Assembly (NCBI GenBank): GCA_022616555.1
Contig: JAKEEG010000036.1
Location: 1 to 36,243 of the forward strand
Origin: Ignavibacteriota bacterium
GTDB taxonomy: Bacteria; Bacteroidota; Ignavibacteria; UBA10030
DNA: 36,243 nt
Reading direction: 5' to 3'
Shown here: one piece after another, positions 24,428 through 31,122 of the stretch
Layout: every line of letters starts with the position of its first letter
Numbering within the stretch: position 1 is the first letter of the stretch
The notes under the pieces: model-generated
The model's input: the letters and a program-made list of their open reading frames with translations, nothing else
Database searches by the model: none
What the model was told of the DNA's origin: nothing
Made by a program: the position numbers and the translations under genes

Positions 24428-24894
24428 GTTGCGTCCCGGTCGGTGCGAGTTTTGCTTTCCAGCAGGAGGGTTACCGGACCGTCGTTGACAAGCACAACAT
24501 CCATCATCGCCCTGAATACTCCGGACGCGACACGTCCCGAGCCGAGGACGCCCCGGAGATGGTTTGTAAATTCGTCATACAATCGCTCAGCGTCCTGAGG
24601 CGGCGCGGCTTCCGCGTAACTGGGGCGATTGCCCTTTCGCGTGTCACCGTAGAGTGTGAATTGAGAAACAACCATCACAGAACCGCCGGCGTCGCGCACA
24701 GAAAGGTTCATTTTACCGTCCGTATCATCGAAGATGCGGAGATTGAGACAACGCTCGGCAAGATATTGTGCGTCGGTGGAGGTGTCGCCTTGCTTCACGC
24801 CAAGGAGGATCAGCATTCCGGCGCCGATTTCACTGTGCAGCGAACCGTTAATCGTTACCGAACAGCGTTTAACTCGTTGCACTAATGCGCGCAT
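24424..24894 (-). CDS. dtd: D-aminoacyl-tRNA deacylase
   Basis: Removes D-amino acids (and glycine from mischarged tRNA-Ala) from tRNA, enforcing homochirality in translation. 156 residues, a normal length. Signature blocks are MRALVQRVKRCSVTINGS at the N-terminus, SQFTLYGDTRKGNRPSY (77-93) and the Gly139-cisPro140 motif in VNDGPVTLL. The FRAMM segment before it replaces the more common FGA(D/N)M, a small variation. ATG start at 24894. It lies 82 bases downstream of prmC, separated by a palindromic repeat, and overlaps the next gene by four bases. Confidence 0.96.
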   Translation of the reverse strand: MRALVQRVKRCSVTINGSLHSEIGAGMLILLGVKQGDTSTDAQYLAERCLNLRIFDDTDGKMNLSVRDAGGSVMVVSQFTLYGDTRKGNRPSYAEAAPPQDAERLYDEFTNHLRGVLGSGRVASGVFRAMMDVVLVNDGPVTLLLESKTRTDRDAT

Positions 24895-24914
24895 AAAAAA
24901 CTATAAGGAGCTTA

Positions 24915-24972
24915 GGTAGCCGCAGGCTTTGCGCTTTTTGCACCCCGCTTTTGTTTTGCGGGGCAGCCTGTG
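24915..24972. repeat. intergenic nested hairpin repeat (family D, copy 2)
   Basis: An outer stem CAGGCT/AGCCTG encloses an inner perfect hairpin CCCCGC-N9-GCGGGG. The left edge GGTAGCCGCAGGCTT matches the minus-strand edge of 3820-3875. It lies between the prmC and dtd genes in the intergenic gap and could slow or attenuate read-through. Confidence 0.6.
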
Positions 24973-24976
24973 AAAA

Positions 24977-25894
24977 TTAATTTACCGGCACGAGGTTGCG
25001 AACACGAGCACGGCACGAGCCGACCACTACGCGCTCCATGCCTTGCAAATCGTGAGCGGAGGAAAGGTCGTAAAAGCCTCCTTCGTGCATCATGGAAAGC
25101 ACGGTAAAAGCCATGTCATCGCCGACTTCAAATAGCGCGGTGCCTCCCTCGTTGAGCACGTAGGGAGCGATTTCAATCAGCCGGCGGTACAACTCATAGC
25201 CATCCGCCCCATCGGAGGTCGCCTCGCGTGGTTCATAGTCGCGAACTTCTGGACGCAGGAACTCCCATTCATTAATTGAGACGTATGGAGGATTGCTGAC
25301 GATAATATCGAACCGCCGCCGCAATAACTGGTCAACAGGCTCATATACATCCATGTGCTGAAGGATGACGCGCTCCTCAACGCCGTGGTTGACGACGTTC
25401 TGTCTGGCGACCTCGAGCGCCTGCGCGCTGTTGTCAATGCTGGTAACGATGGAACTTTTGACAAACTTCGCTATACTGACGGCGACGTTCCCACTCCCCG
25501 TCCCGATTTCAAGGACGGAGATCATGTTGTTCTCAGTCAAAGTATTACAACGGAACACCGCCTGCTCCACAAGTGTCTCCGTTTCCGGGCGAGGGATGAG
25601 TACGCGACGGTCAACTGCAAACTGCAGGCCCATAAAATGCGCCGAGCCAAGAATATACTGTACTGGTTCAAATGCAAGCCGTCGCTTGAGGAGAGCGCGG
25701 AACGCGGCGATCTCTTCTGTCGAGAGGGGTTTGTCAACGTTCGTGTAGAGTTCGATGCGCTGGCAGTGCAACGCATGCGCAAGCAGCAGCTCGACGTTCA
25801 GCCTTGGTTCGGGAAAATCTTTTTTCTGCAGGTAATCGATCGCCTGCTTCATCAGCGCGCGAAGCCTCCAGACTCGTTTCAGCGACCGCGGCAT
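24977..25894 (-). CDS. prmC: peptide chain release factor N5-glutamine methyltransferase
   Basis: Methylates the GGQ glutamine of release factors RF1 and RF2 using SAM. 305 residues: a helical N-terminal domain (ALMKQAIDYLQKKDFPEPRLNVELLLAHAL) and a Rossmann methyltransferase with EPVQYILGSAHFMGLQFAVDRRVLIPRPETETLVE, the SAM loop VLEIGTGSGNVAVSIA (about 127-142), and the diagnostic NPPY (201-204). Its ATG overlaps the upstream gene's stop as TAATG, so the two are coupled. The first ~14 residues are not typical and the start may be a few codons later. Confidence 0.94.
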   Translation of the reverse strand: MPRSLKRVWRLRALMKQAIDYLQKKDFPEPRLNVELLLAHALHCQRIELYTNVDKPLSTEEIAAFRALLKRRLAFEPVQYILGSAHFMGLQFAVDRRVLIPRPETETLVEQAVFRCNTLTENNMISVLEIGTGSGNVAVSIAKFVKSSIVTSIDNSAQALEVARQNVVNHGVEERVILQHMDVYEPVDQLLRRRFDIIVSNPPYVSINEWEFLRPEVRDYEPREATSDGADGYELYRRLIEIAPYVLNEGGTALFEVGDDMAFTVLSMMHEGGFYDLSSAHDLQGMERVVVGSCRARVRNLVPVN

Positions 25895-26433
25895 TATTTT
25901 CGTTTGCCCTTCTGCTTCTTGCCGGCTGTTGACTTAGACGGCTTTGATTTCTTTTTTGCCGAAGGAGCTTTTGCAGGCTTCATTGCTTTCTTTCGGGGTT
26001 TCTTCTCACCGGGAGGGCCTTCGTCGTGGTCAACCGGCTCGCGGAGCGCAGGCTCATCGGGTTCTTCCGGCATCTCTTCGGCAAGCTCTTCCGAAATCTC
26101 CGCGTTCCTCAAACGCACGCGGTCCTCGGAGTAGAAGCTCATGCGTTCCATCTCGGCGGAGTACTCTTCGTCGTCTTCGTCGTACGCAGGCTCGACGTAC
26201 TCGTCGCCCAGCTCCTCGCCCGCCTGGATGAACTCGAAGCGCTCGTCCGCTTCCAGTAGCGCGCTGAAGTGAATCAACGGCGGCACTTCAAACCGCTGCA
26301 GCTGGCCGAGTTTGGAGACTTCGAGCCAGACTTCTTTGACGGGGACGACAACGTCCTTGTGCGTGGCGAGCGTACGCTCTGCTTCAAGCAGCGAGCGCCC
26401 GTACATCGTTAGTTCACTTGTTGCTTTTGCCAT
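25894..26433 (-). CDS. small protein with predicted winged-helix-like N-terminus, acidic middle and Lys-rich tail (unknown)
   Basis: 179 residues, not recognised. Residues 1-75 look globular and helical (YGRSLLEAERTLATHKDVVVPVKEVWLEVSKLGQLQRFEVPPLIHFSALLEADERFEFI), a pattern reminiscent of winged-helix or HARE-HTH domains, where short helices are followed by ...FSALLEADERF. Residues 76-145 are strongly acidic and Pro/Glu-rich; the last ~35 are Lys/Pro/Ala/Ser-rich like histone H1-type tails. RNA polymerase delta has a similar wing-plus-acid-tail design but no basic end, so homology is only a suggestion. ATG start at 26433; a good promoter lies just upstream with almost no leader. It is coupled to prmC. 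Confidence 0.75.
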   Translation of the reverse strand: MAKATSELTMYGRSLLEAERTLATHKDVVVPVKEVWLEVSKLGQLQRFEVPPLIHFSALLEADERFEFIQAGEELGDEYVEPAYDEDDEEYSAEMERMSFYSEDRVRLRNAEISEELAEEMPEEPDEPALREPVDHDEGPPGEKKPRKKAMKPAKAPSAKKKSKPSKSTAGKKQKGKRK

Positions 26434-26452
26434 AGTTATGTGAGTTTTGCAG

Positions 26453-26481
26453 AATGTATATCAATTTACAGCAAACCGCAA
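26453..26481 (-). promoter_or_regulatory. sigma70-type promoter for the prmC-dtd operon
   Basis: On the minus strand TTGCGG (26481-26476), 17 bases, TACATT (26458-26453). The predicted start near 26446 leaves a leader of only about a dozen bases before the ATG at 26433, and no Shine-Dalgarno is seen, so near-leaderless initiation is possible. Confidence 0.55.
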
Positions 26482-26574
26482 GTTCAGGAAACACTCAATT
26501 TGGGAAGGCAGTGTGTTGTCCCTGTGGGAGCACACGTCGCCTCCGCTCGATAATATGCAACCCGATCACGTCAG

Positions 26575-26592
26575 CCCTGAGCCTGTCGAAGG
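26575..26592. repeat. short dispersed repeat CCCTGAGCCTGTCGAAGG
   Basis: The word CCCTGAGCCTGTCGAAGG is a repeat I have seen dispersed between genes in many unrelated bacterial genomes. Only one copy is visible in this window, in the gap between the prmC-operon promoter and the receiver-domain gene terminator. The rest of 26482-26640 holds nothing else I can name. Confidence 0.4.
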
Positions 26593-26640
26593 TCTGCCAT
26601 TCAGTTTTTGCTCTAGATATAAGTACTAACAATCCAAAAA

Positions 26641-26666
26641 ATAAAAAAGGTCGCCAGAGGCGACCG
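26641..26666 (-). terminator. intrinsic terminator after the receiver-domain gene
   Basis: On the minus strand GGTCGCC-TCT-GGCGACC (26665-26649) runs straight into TTTTTT (26648-26643). It lies 20 bases past the stop codon of the response-regulator gene. Clear rho-independent terminator; it insulates this gene from the prmC operon. Confidence 0.88.
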
Positions 26667-26686
26667 GGGACGTGTACGTAACAATG

Positions 26687-27094
26687 CTATTTCTTCTTCA
26701 TTTTGTCGGCGAACAATTGCGCTACTTTCTCAATATCGTAGCCGACTTTCGGCAGGTACACGCCATGATGTTTTTCCACCATGCCCTTCAGCGTATCGTA
26801 CGCATCGGCACTACAGAAAAAAATCGGCGTGCCGCGGTTGGCGCCCTCGCGTCTCGCCAACTGCAGCAGCGCAATGCCCGGCAAGTGTCCCTTCAAGTTG
26901 TCATCCTTAAAATCGTTATCAAGGATCACCAAATTAAAGGATTCACCCTTCAACTTTTGCCAGGTCTCAACGCTTGTCGCCGTCTCCACAATTTCAATTT
27001 CGTCTTCCACGATTGCGCTTGTGACTTCCAGCGCAAAGCCGTGCGACCTCCGTTGTCCTTCGTCGTCGTCTGCTACAAGTACTTTCAGTGCCAT
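26687..27094 (-). CDS. stand-alone receiver (CheY-like) domain protein
   Basis: 135-residue phosphoacceptor domain with no output domain. The acidic pocket (VLVADDDEG, Asp9-Asp11), the phosphoacceptor Asp59 in LVILDND, Ser95 in FFCSADA and Lys116 in LPKVG are all in the CheY positions. It probably relays a signal to a partner protein or acts in a phosphorelay. No histidine kinase or chemotaxis gene is in the window, so the pathway is unknown. It has its own promoter and terminator, so it is a single-gene unit. ATG start at 27094 with a TAGGA before it. Confidence 0.9.
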   Translation of the reverse strand: MALKVLVADDDEGQRRSHGFALEVTSAIVEDEIEIVETATSVETWQKLKGESFNLVILDNDFKDDNLKGHLPGIALLQLARREGANRGTPIFFCSADAYDTLKGMVEKHHGVYLPKVGYDIEKVAQLFADKMKKK

Positions 27095-27130
27095 TCCTAC
27101 CGATGTGGTTGGTGTAATTTCTACCGCCCA

Positions 27131-27159
27131 AACATAAATATTTTTCTATGGAAAAACAA
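27131..27159 (-). promoter_or_regulatory. putative promoter for the receiver-domain gene
   Basis: On the minus strand TTGTTT (27159-27154), 17 bases, TATGTT (27136-27131), in an A+T-rich leader. A small perfect hairpin, ATTCCG-TCGC-CGGAAT (27174-27189), lies just upstream between it and the amidohydrolase stop codon. Confidence 0.45.
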
Positions 27160-27247
27160 CAACAGAGACGACTATTCCGTCGCCGGAATCCTCATTCCTA
27201 GCAATAAACACACTGGTTTACTATCGCCGAAGTATTCCAATAAATTT

Positions 27248-29023
27248 TCATTCTTGCGAATGTGCTTGCGACGGCATTTTTTCATAGACCGTCTTGCCGC
27301 CGAGGATCGTAAGCACTACGGCTATGTGCGGAATTTGCCGCGCCGGAACATTCATAATATCATCAGACAGGACTATGAAATCTGCCAATTTCCCGGCTTC
27401 GAGAGAACCCTTGAGGTCCTCTTCGAACGACGCGTACGCCGCCCACGAAGTGAACGACCGAAGCGCTTCTTCTCGTGTCATTTTTTGCGAAGCATACCAG
27501 CCATCTGCGAACTGCGCCGGGTCCGTTATCCCTTCGCGTGAGAGTTGGAAGTACTTTCGAATGTCATCCGCATCGTGCGGACGGCCTTCCGCATCTCGTC
27601 GTGTCACTGCGGCATAAATGCCGAGCATCGGATTCGGATGCTCGACGGGAAAGTCGGAACCACCGGGAATAACAACACCGGACTCGAGCAACGAACGCCA
27701 CGCATACGCACCGCGCACTCGCTGCGGACCGAGCCGCGCCTCCGCCCAATACATATCAGACGTGCAGTGTGTCTGTTGCATGCTGGGAATAACATTCAGC
27801 TCTTTGAAGCGTGGAATATCGTTCGGATGCAACACCTGCGCGTGCTCAACGCGAAGCCGTGCATCCGATTGCGGATTTTCGTTCAACGCCGCTTCGTAGG
27901 TATTCAGCACCAGGTTGTTGCCGCGATCCCCGATGGCGTGCGTGCATACTTGGAAACCATGTGCAATGGCTTCATCAACAGTCTTGCGGAATACTTCCTC
28001 TGTTGTCAACGTCAGCCCGCGGTTGCCGGGGTCATCGCTATATGGTTCTATCAGTGCCGCGCCGCGCGAACCGAGCGCGCCGTCCATGTACATCTTAATC
28101 GCTCGCACCGATAACTGATGGTCGCCATAGCTATGCAACGGGCCTTTCTGCAAATATTCGTTCCATGTCTCGCCCACTCCACCGATCGCGGCGTACACAC
28201 GAATCGGGAGTTGTTGGCTGTCGATCATCTTTTGATACACCGCTATTTCTTCACTATCAACGCCCATATCATGGACAGACGTGAGTCCCAAACTGGCGCA
28301 TTCTTGCGCCGCTATCGAAGCGGCTTCTATCAACTCCTCTTCGCTCAGCGGAGGCAGATGTTGTCTGATAAGCTGCATTGCTTCATCAATGAATACTCCC
28401 GTCGGGTTCCCGGCTGCGTCGCGATGGATTTTTCCGCCGGGTGGGTCCGCGGTTTCAGACGTTACCCCGGCGATTTCCAGCGCGCGGGAGTTCACCCAAA
28501 TCGCATGGCCGTCGACGCGCGTCAAGACAACGGGATTATCCGGCGCAACGCGATCAAGCGAAGCACGCGTGGGAAAGTGGCGAGACGCCCAATCGTTCTG
28601 GTCCCAGCCCCTGCCGCGAACCCAAACGTCGGTGTTCTCGACCTGCCTCACTCGCGCTTCTACCCGTTCGGCTGCGTCTCGCTCAGATTGAGAGCCAACC
28701 AAATCGACAGTCAACCGCGCAACACCGAGGCTGACCACGTGCGCGTGCGCATCGATGAGACCCGGGATAACTGTCTTCCCTCCAAGGTCGACAACAGCAT
28801 TAGGGCGGTACTTCTTCTCAAGATCTTCACGTTGTCCAACACCGGCTATGCGGCTGCCGCTGACAGCAAGCGCGTTCGCCGTGCTGTTGTCTTCGTCAAG
28901 CGTATAAATCTTCGCGTTGACGTACAGTGTATCGACTTGTTGAGGGACCAGTTGCATATAAATGAGAAGGCTAATTACTGCCAAGCCAAGGAAGATGAGG
29001 AAAAATTTCAGTTGTGGGTGCAT
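27248..29023 (-). CDS. YtcJ-like metal-dependent amidohydrolase, membrane-anchored or exported
   Basis: 591-residue amidohydrolase family 3 protein (YtcJ/N-substituted formamide deformylase group). An N-terminal hydrophobic helix (FFLIFLGLAVISLLIYM) anchors or exports it. The catalytic TIM barrel shows the metal motif DAHAH (91-95), WVRGRGWDQNDW, the KMYMDGALGSRGA block, THAIGDRG, RVEHAQVL and GSDFPVEHPNP, followed by the small sandwich domain end (GKLADFIVLSDD). These fit YtcJ-type hydrolases, whose natural substrates are mostly unknown. ATG start at 29023. It is 97 bases downstream of a Na+/solute symporter, which may import the substrate or product. Confidence 0.92.
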   Translation of the reverse strand: MHPQLKFFLIFLGLAVISLLIYMQLVPQQVDTLYVNAKIYTLDEDNSTANALAVSGSRIAGVGQREDLEKKYRPNAVVDLGGKTVIPGLIDAHAHVVSLGVARLTVDLVGSQSERDAAERVEARVRQVENTDVWVRGRGWDQNDWASRHFPTRASLDRVAPDNPVVLTRVDGHAIWVNSRALEIAGVTSETADPPGGKIHRDAAGNPTGVFIDEAMQLIRQHLPPLSEEELIEAASIAAQECASLGLTSVHDMGVDSEEIAVYQKMIDSQQLPIRVYAAIGGVGETWNEYLQKGPLHSYGDHQLSVRAIKMYMDGALGSRGAALIEPYSDDPGNRGLTLTTEEVFRKTVDEAIAHGFQVCTHAIGDRGNNLVLNTYEAALNENPQSDARLRVEHAQVLHPNDIPRFKELNVIPSMQQTHCTSDMYWAEARLGPQRVRGAYAWRSLLESGVVIPGGSDFPVEHPNPMLGIYAAVTRRDAEGRPHDADDIRKYFQLSREGITDPAQFADGWYASQKMTREEALRSFTSWAAYASFEEDLKGSLEAGKLADFIVLSDDIMNVPARQIPHIAVVLTILGGKTVYEKMPSQAHSQE

Positions 29024-29069
29024 AATCTTTAGTGTTTACTCTGGAGGAATCTATCGCCGATTTTTAATT

Positions 29070-29102
29070 GGTCTAAAATCTGGCGACCAGAGACTTTAGA
29101 CC
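29070..29102. terminator. strong hairpin after the symporter gene (possible terminator)
   Basis: GGTCTAAA (29070-29077) pairs with TTTAGACC (29095-29102), and inside TCTGG-CGA-CCAGA (29079-29091) forms a second stem. It lies 18 bases beyond the symporter stop on the minus strand. An A/T-rich stretch follows but there is no clean T-run, so termination is plausible rather than certain; it may instead be a repeat element. Confidence 0.5.
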
Positions 29103-29120
29103 TGAGATTTTAAACTTACA

Positions 29121-30881
29121 TCATTCAACAATCTTTGCAAATCCGCGCTTCGATAAATCGCGGTAAATCACTCCGGCAGAGGCAAGCCCAACAACAATAA
29201 ATATGAGCCCAGAACTGGTGTCACCGAGAATCAACTTGCCGACTCCGAATAACATAGAATACACGAGGATAATTCCGGCAATCCAATCTATCAATAACCG
29301 TAAATACGCTGAATCGCCCTGGACTTCCGGCAACGATGCGGCGATGCGTTTCCATCCTGCACCTCCGGGATGAACGCGGCGGTAAAAGTTCTTGAGCGTT
29401 TCGTCATCCGTCGGCTTCGTCATGAATGTTACAATAAGCCAAATGACGGTCGTCGAGGAAACAATATAATAGAGGGAATCCGGAAATTGAATACCGGCGA
29501 TATAACGCACAATATAAAATACCATCAGCGGCGCTACCATAGCGGAAATCTCACTCCATGCGTTTACGCGCCACCAGAACCACCGGAGTATCAGTACAAG
29601 GCCAAGCCCTGCGCTGGCTTCGAGTATAAACTCCCAAGCCTGTTTTATTGACTCCAGTTGAAATGTGATAATGACAGAGCAAACCATAATCAACATTGTC
29701 GCTAAGCGCGAAACATTAACAAGCTGTTGTTGGTGTGAGTTTGGTCGTATAAAGCGTTTATAAAAATCATTAATAATATAAGAAGTGCCCCAATTCAGCT
29801 GTGTGGCAATGGTGGACATATACGCTGCAAAAAACGATGCAACAAGCATACCTTTTAACCCGGAAGGTAAAAAATCGCGCATCGCATATACATATCCGAG
29901 TCGCTTATTTTTAAAATCGAGTTCGGGATACAGTACCAGAGTCACCAAACCTACGATAATCCATGGCCAGGGACGCACACAATAATGCGCTACAGTAAAC
30001 CAAAGCGTTGCAAAGAGCGAATGTTTTTCGTCTTTTGCAGACATCATCCTCTGCGCTATGTAACCGCCGCCCCCGGGTTCTGCTCCCGGATACCAAGACG
30101 ACCACCATTGGACGCCTATAAACGCGAGGAATGCACTTACAGTCATTGCCAAAGCTCCAACGACGCCTTGTGGACTGCCTGTTTCACCTACTGTCGGAGT
30201 AAATTGCAATGCCCATTCGGGCAGCTTCTCTCGCAAGCCCGCGATGCCTCCGACTTCGGGCAAGTCCAGCACAACAAATGCAAGCACGGTTGTTCCGACC
30301 ATGGCAAGGAGAAATTGAAATGCATCCGTAACGGCGACACCCCACAACCCGGAGAGCGCCGCGTATACTGCCGTAATGATAAGAGCCGCGCCCACGTACC
30401 ACATCACCTGCTCGCGGGGGATGTCGAACATCCCTTCGAGCACGGCAGCCATCGCAAGATTCACCCACGCCATGATGATGCAGTTCATGAAGATGCCAAG
30501 ATAGATCGAGCGAAAGCCTCGGAGGAACGCTGCTGCCTTGCCGGAGTAGCGAAACTCGACAAACTCAACATCAGTCATAATCCCGGCACGACGCCACAAG
30601 CGGGCAAAGAAAAACACGGTGAGCATGCCACCTATGGCACCGTTCCACCACAGCCAGTTGCCCGCAATACCATTCTGACCTACCATCTCGGTAACGGCAA
30701 GCGGCGTATCGGCGGCAAATGTAGTAGCTACCATCGAGGTGCCCGCAAGCCACCACGGAAGATTTCTGCCGGAAAGGAAGAATTCATTGATGTTGCTACC
30801 AGCACGCTTAGTATAATACAGCCCTATGCCGATGCTGGCGGCAAAATAGAGAGCAACGATAATCCAGTCAATGAACTGCAT
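29121..30881 (-). CDS. sodium/solute symporter (SSS family)
   Basis: 586-residue inner-membrane transporter of the SSS/SLC5 family, coupling substrate uptake to the sodium gradient. It starts with IDWIIVALYFAASIGIGLYYTKRAGSNINEFFLSGRNLPWWLAGTSMVATTFAADTPLAVTEMVG, the typical first-helix and broken-helix region, and shows MSTIATQLNWGTSYIINDFYKRF, the family signature around the sodium site. About 13-14 hydrophobic helices can be counted. The substrate cannot be told. ATG start at 30881. The amidohydrolase downstream on the same strand, and the divergent GH38 gene, suggest a catabolic neighbourhood, but no link is proven. Confidence 0.94.
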   Translation of the reverse strand: MQFIDWIIVALYFAASIGIGLYYTKRAGSNINEFFLSGRNLPWWLAGTSMVATTFAADTPLAVTEMVGQNGIAGNWLWWNGAIGGMLTVFFFARLWRRAGIMTDVEFVEFRYSGKAAAFLRGFRSIYLGIFMNCIIMAWVNLAMAAVLEGMFDIPREQVMWYVGAALIITAVYAALSGLWGVAVTDAFQFLLAMVGTTVLAFVVLDLPEVGGIAGLREKLPEWALQFTPTVGETGSPQGVVGALAMTVSAFLAFIGVQWWSSWYPGAEPGGGGYIAQRMMSAKDEKHSLFATLWFTVAHYCVRPWPWIIVGLVTLVLYPELDFKNKRLGYVYAMRDFLPSGLKGMLVASFFAAYMSTIATQLNWGTSYIINDFYKRFIRPNSHQQQLVNVSRLATMLIMVCSVIITFQLESIKQAWEFILEASAGLGLVLILRWFWWRVNAWSEISAMVAPLMVFYIVRYIAGIQFPDSLYYIVSSTTVIWLIVTFMTKPTDDETLKNFYRRVHPGGAGWKRIAASLPEVQGDSAYLRLLIDWIAGIILVYSMLFGVGKLILGDTSSGLIFIVVGLASAGVIYRDLSKRGFAKIVE

Positions 30882-30928
30882 AATGGGAATACCCTAGTCC
30901 CGAGAGACTTTTACTCGGAAAGCTTGCC

Positions 30929-30957
30929 TAATGTATGTGTTGTATCAGGAAATTGCA
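30929..30957 (-). promoter_or_regulatory. putative promoter for the symporter gene
   Basis: On the minus strand TTGCAA (30957-30952), 17 bases, TACATT (30934-30929). The predicted start near 30922 leaves a leader of about 40 bases. It lies in the divergent 241-base gap to the GH38 gene. Confidence 0.5.
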
Positions 30958-31024
30958 AAGGTTTTTTCACAAGAAGTGTTTAATTAGGGCTATGACTGGA
31001 AACTAGTGCAGTTTCAATTTGTCC

Positions 31025-31072
31025 CTTTACCTAAGGGGGACGCGGCTCGTTTTTTTAAGTCGCTGGGGGTTT
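31025..31072. repeat. family A palindromic repeat, copy 3
   Basis: Begins GTCCCTTTACC, continues with AAGGGGGACGCGGC and ends GCTGGGGGTTT, with a GTTTTTTT run between short arms. It matches the layout of 9853-9897 and 14971-15020. It lies in the divergent gap upstream of the GH38 gene and leaves little room for a conventional promoter; I see no clear plus-strand -35/-10 pair between it and 31123. Confidence 0.7.
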
Positions 31073-31122
31073 CTCTTAACTAATAACTACAAGATTACTT
31101 TTGTGAAGCCGCACTAAAGCCA

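Noticed and set aside
28118-29032. Plus-strand open frame (304 codons) antisense to the amidohydrolase
   Set aside because: It is a shadow of a clear family-3 amidohydrolase; no start signal or domain.
29985-30983. Long plus-strand open frame (332 codons) antisense to the symporter
   Set aside because: It mirrors a strongly recognisable SSS transporter on the other strand and its translation is rich in Cys, His and Arg with no domain.
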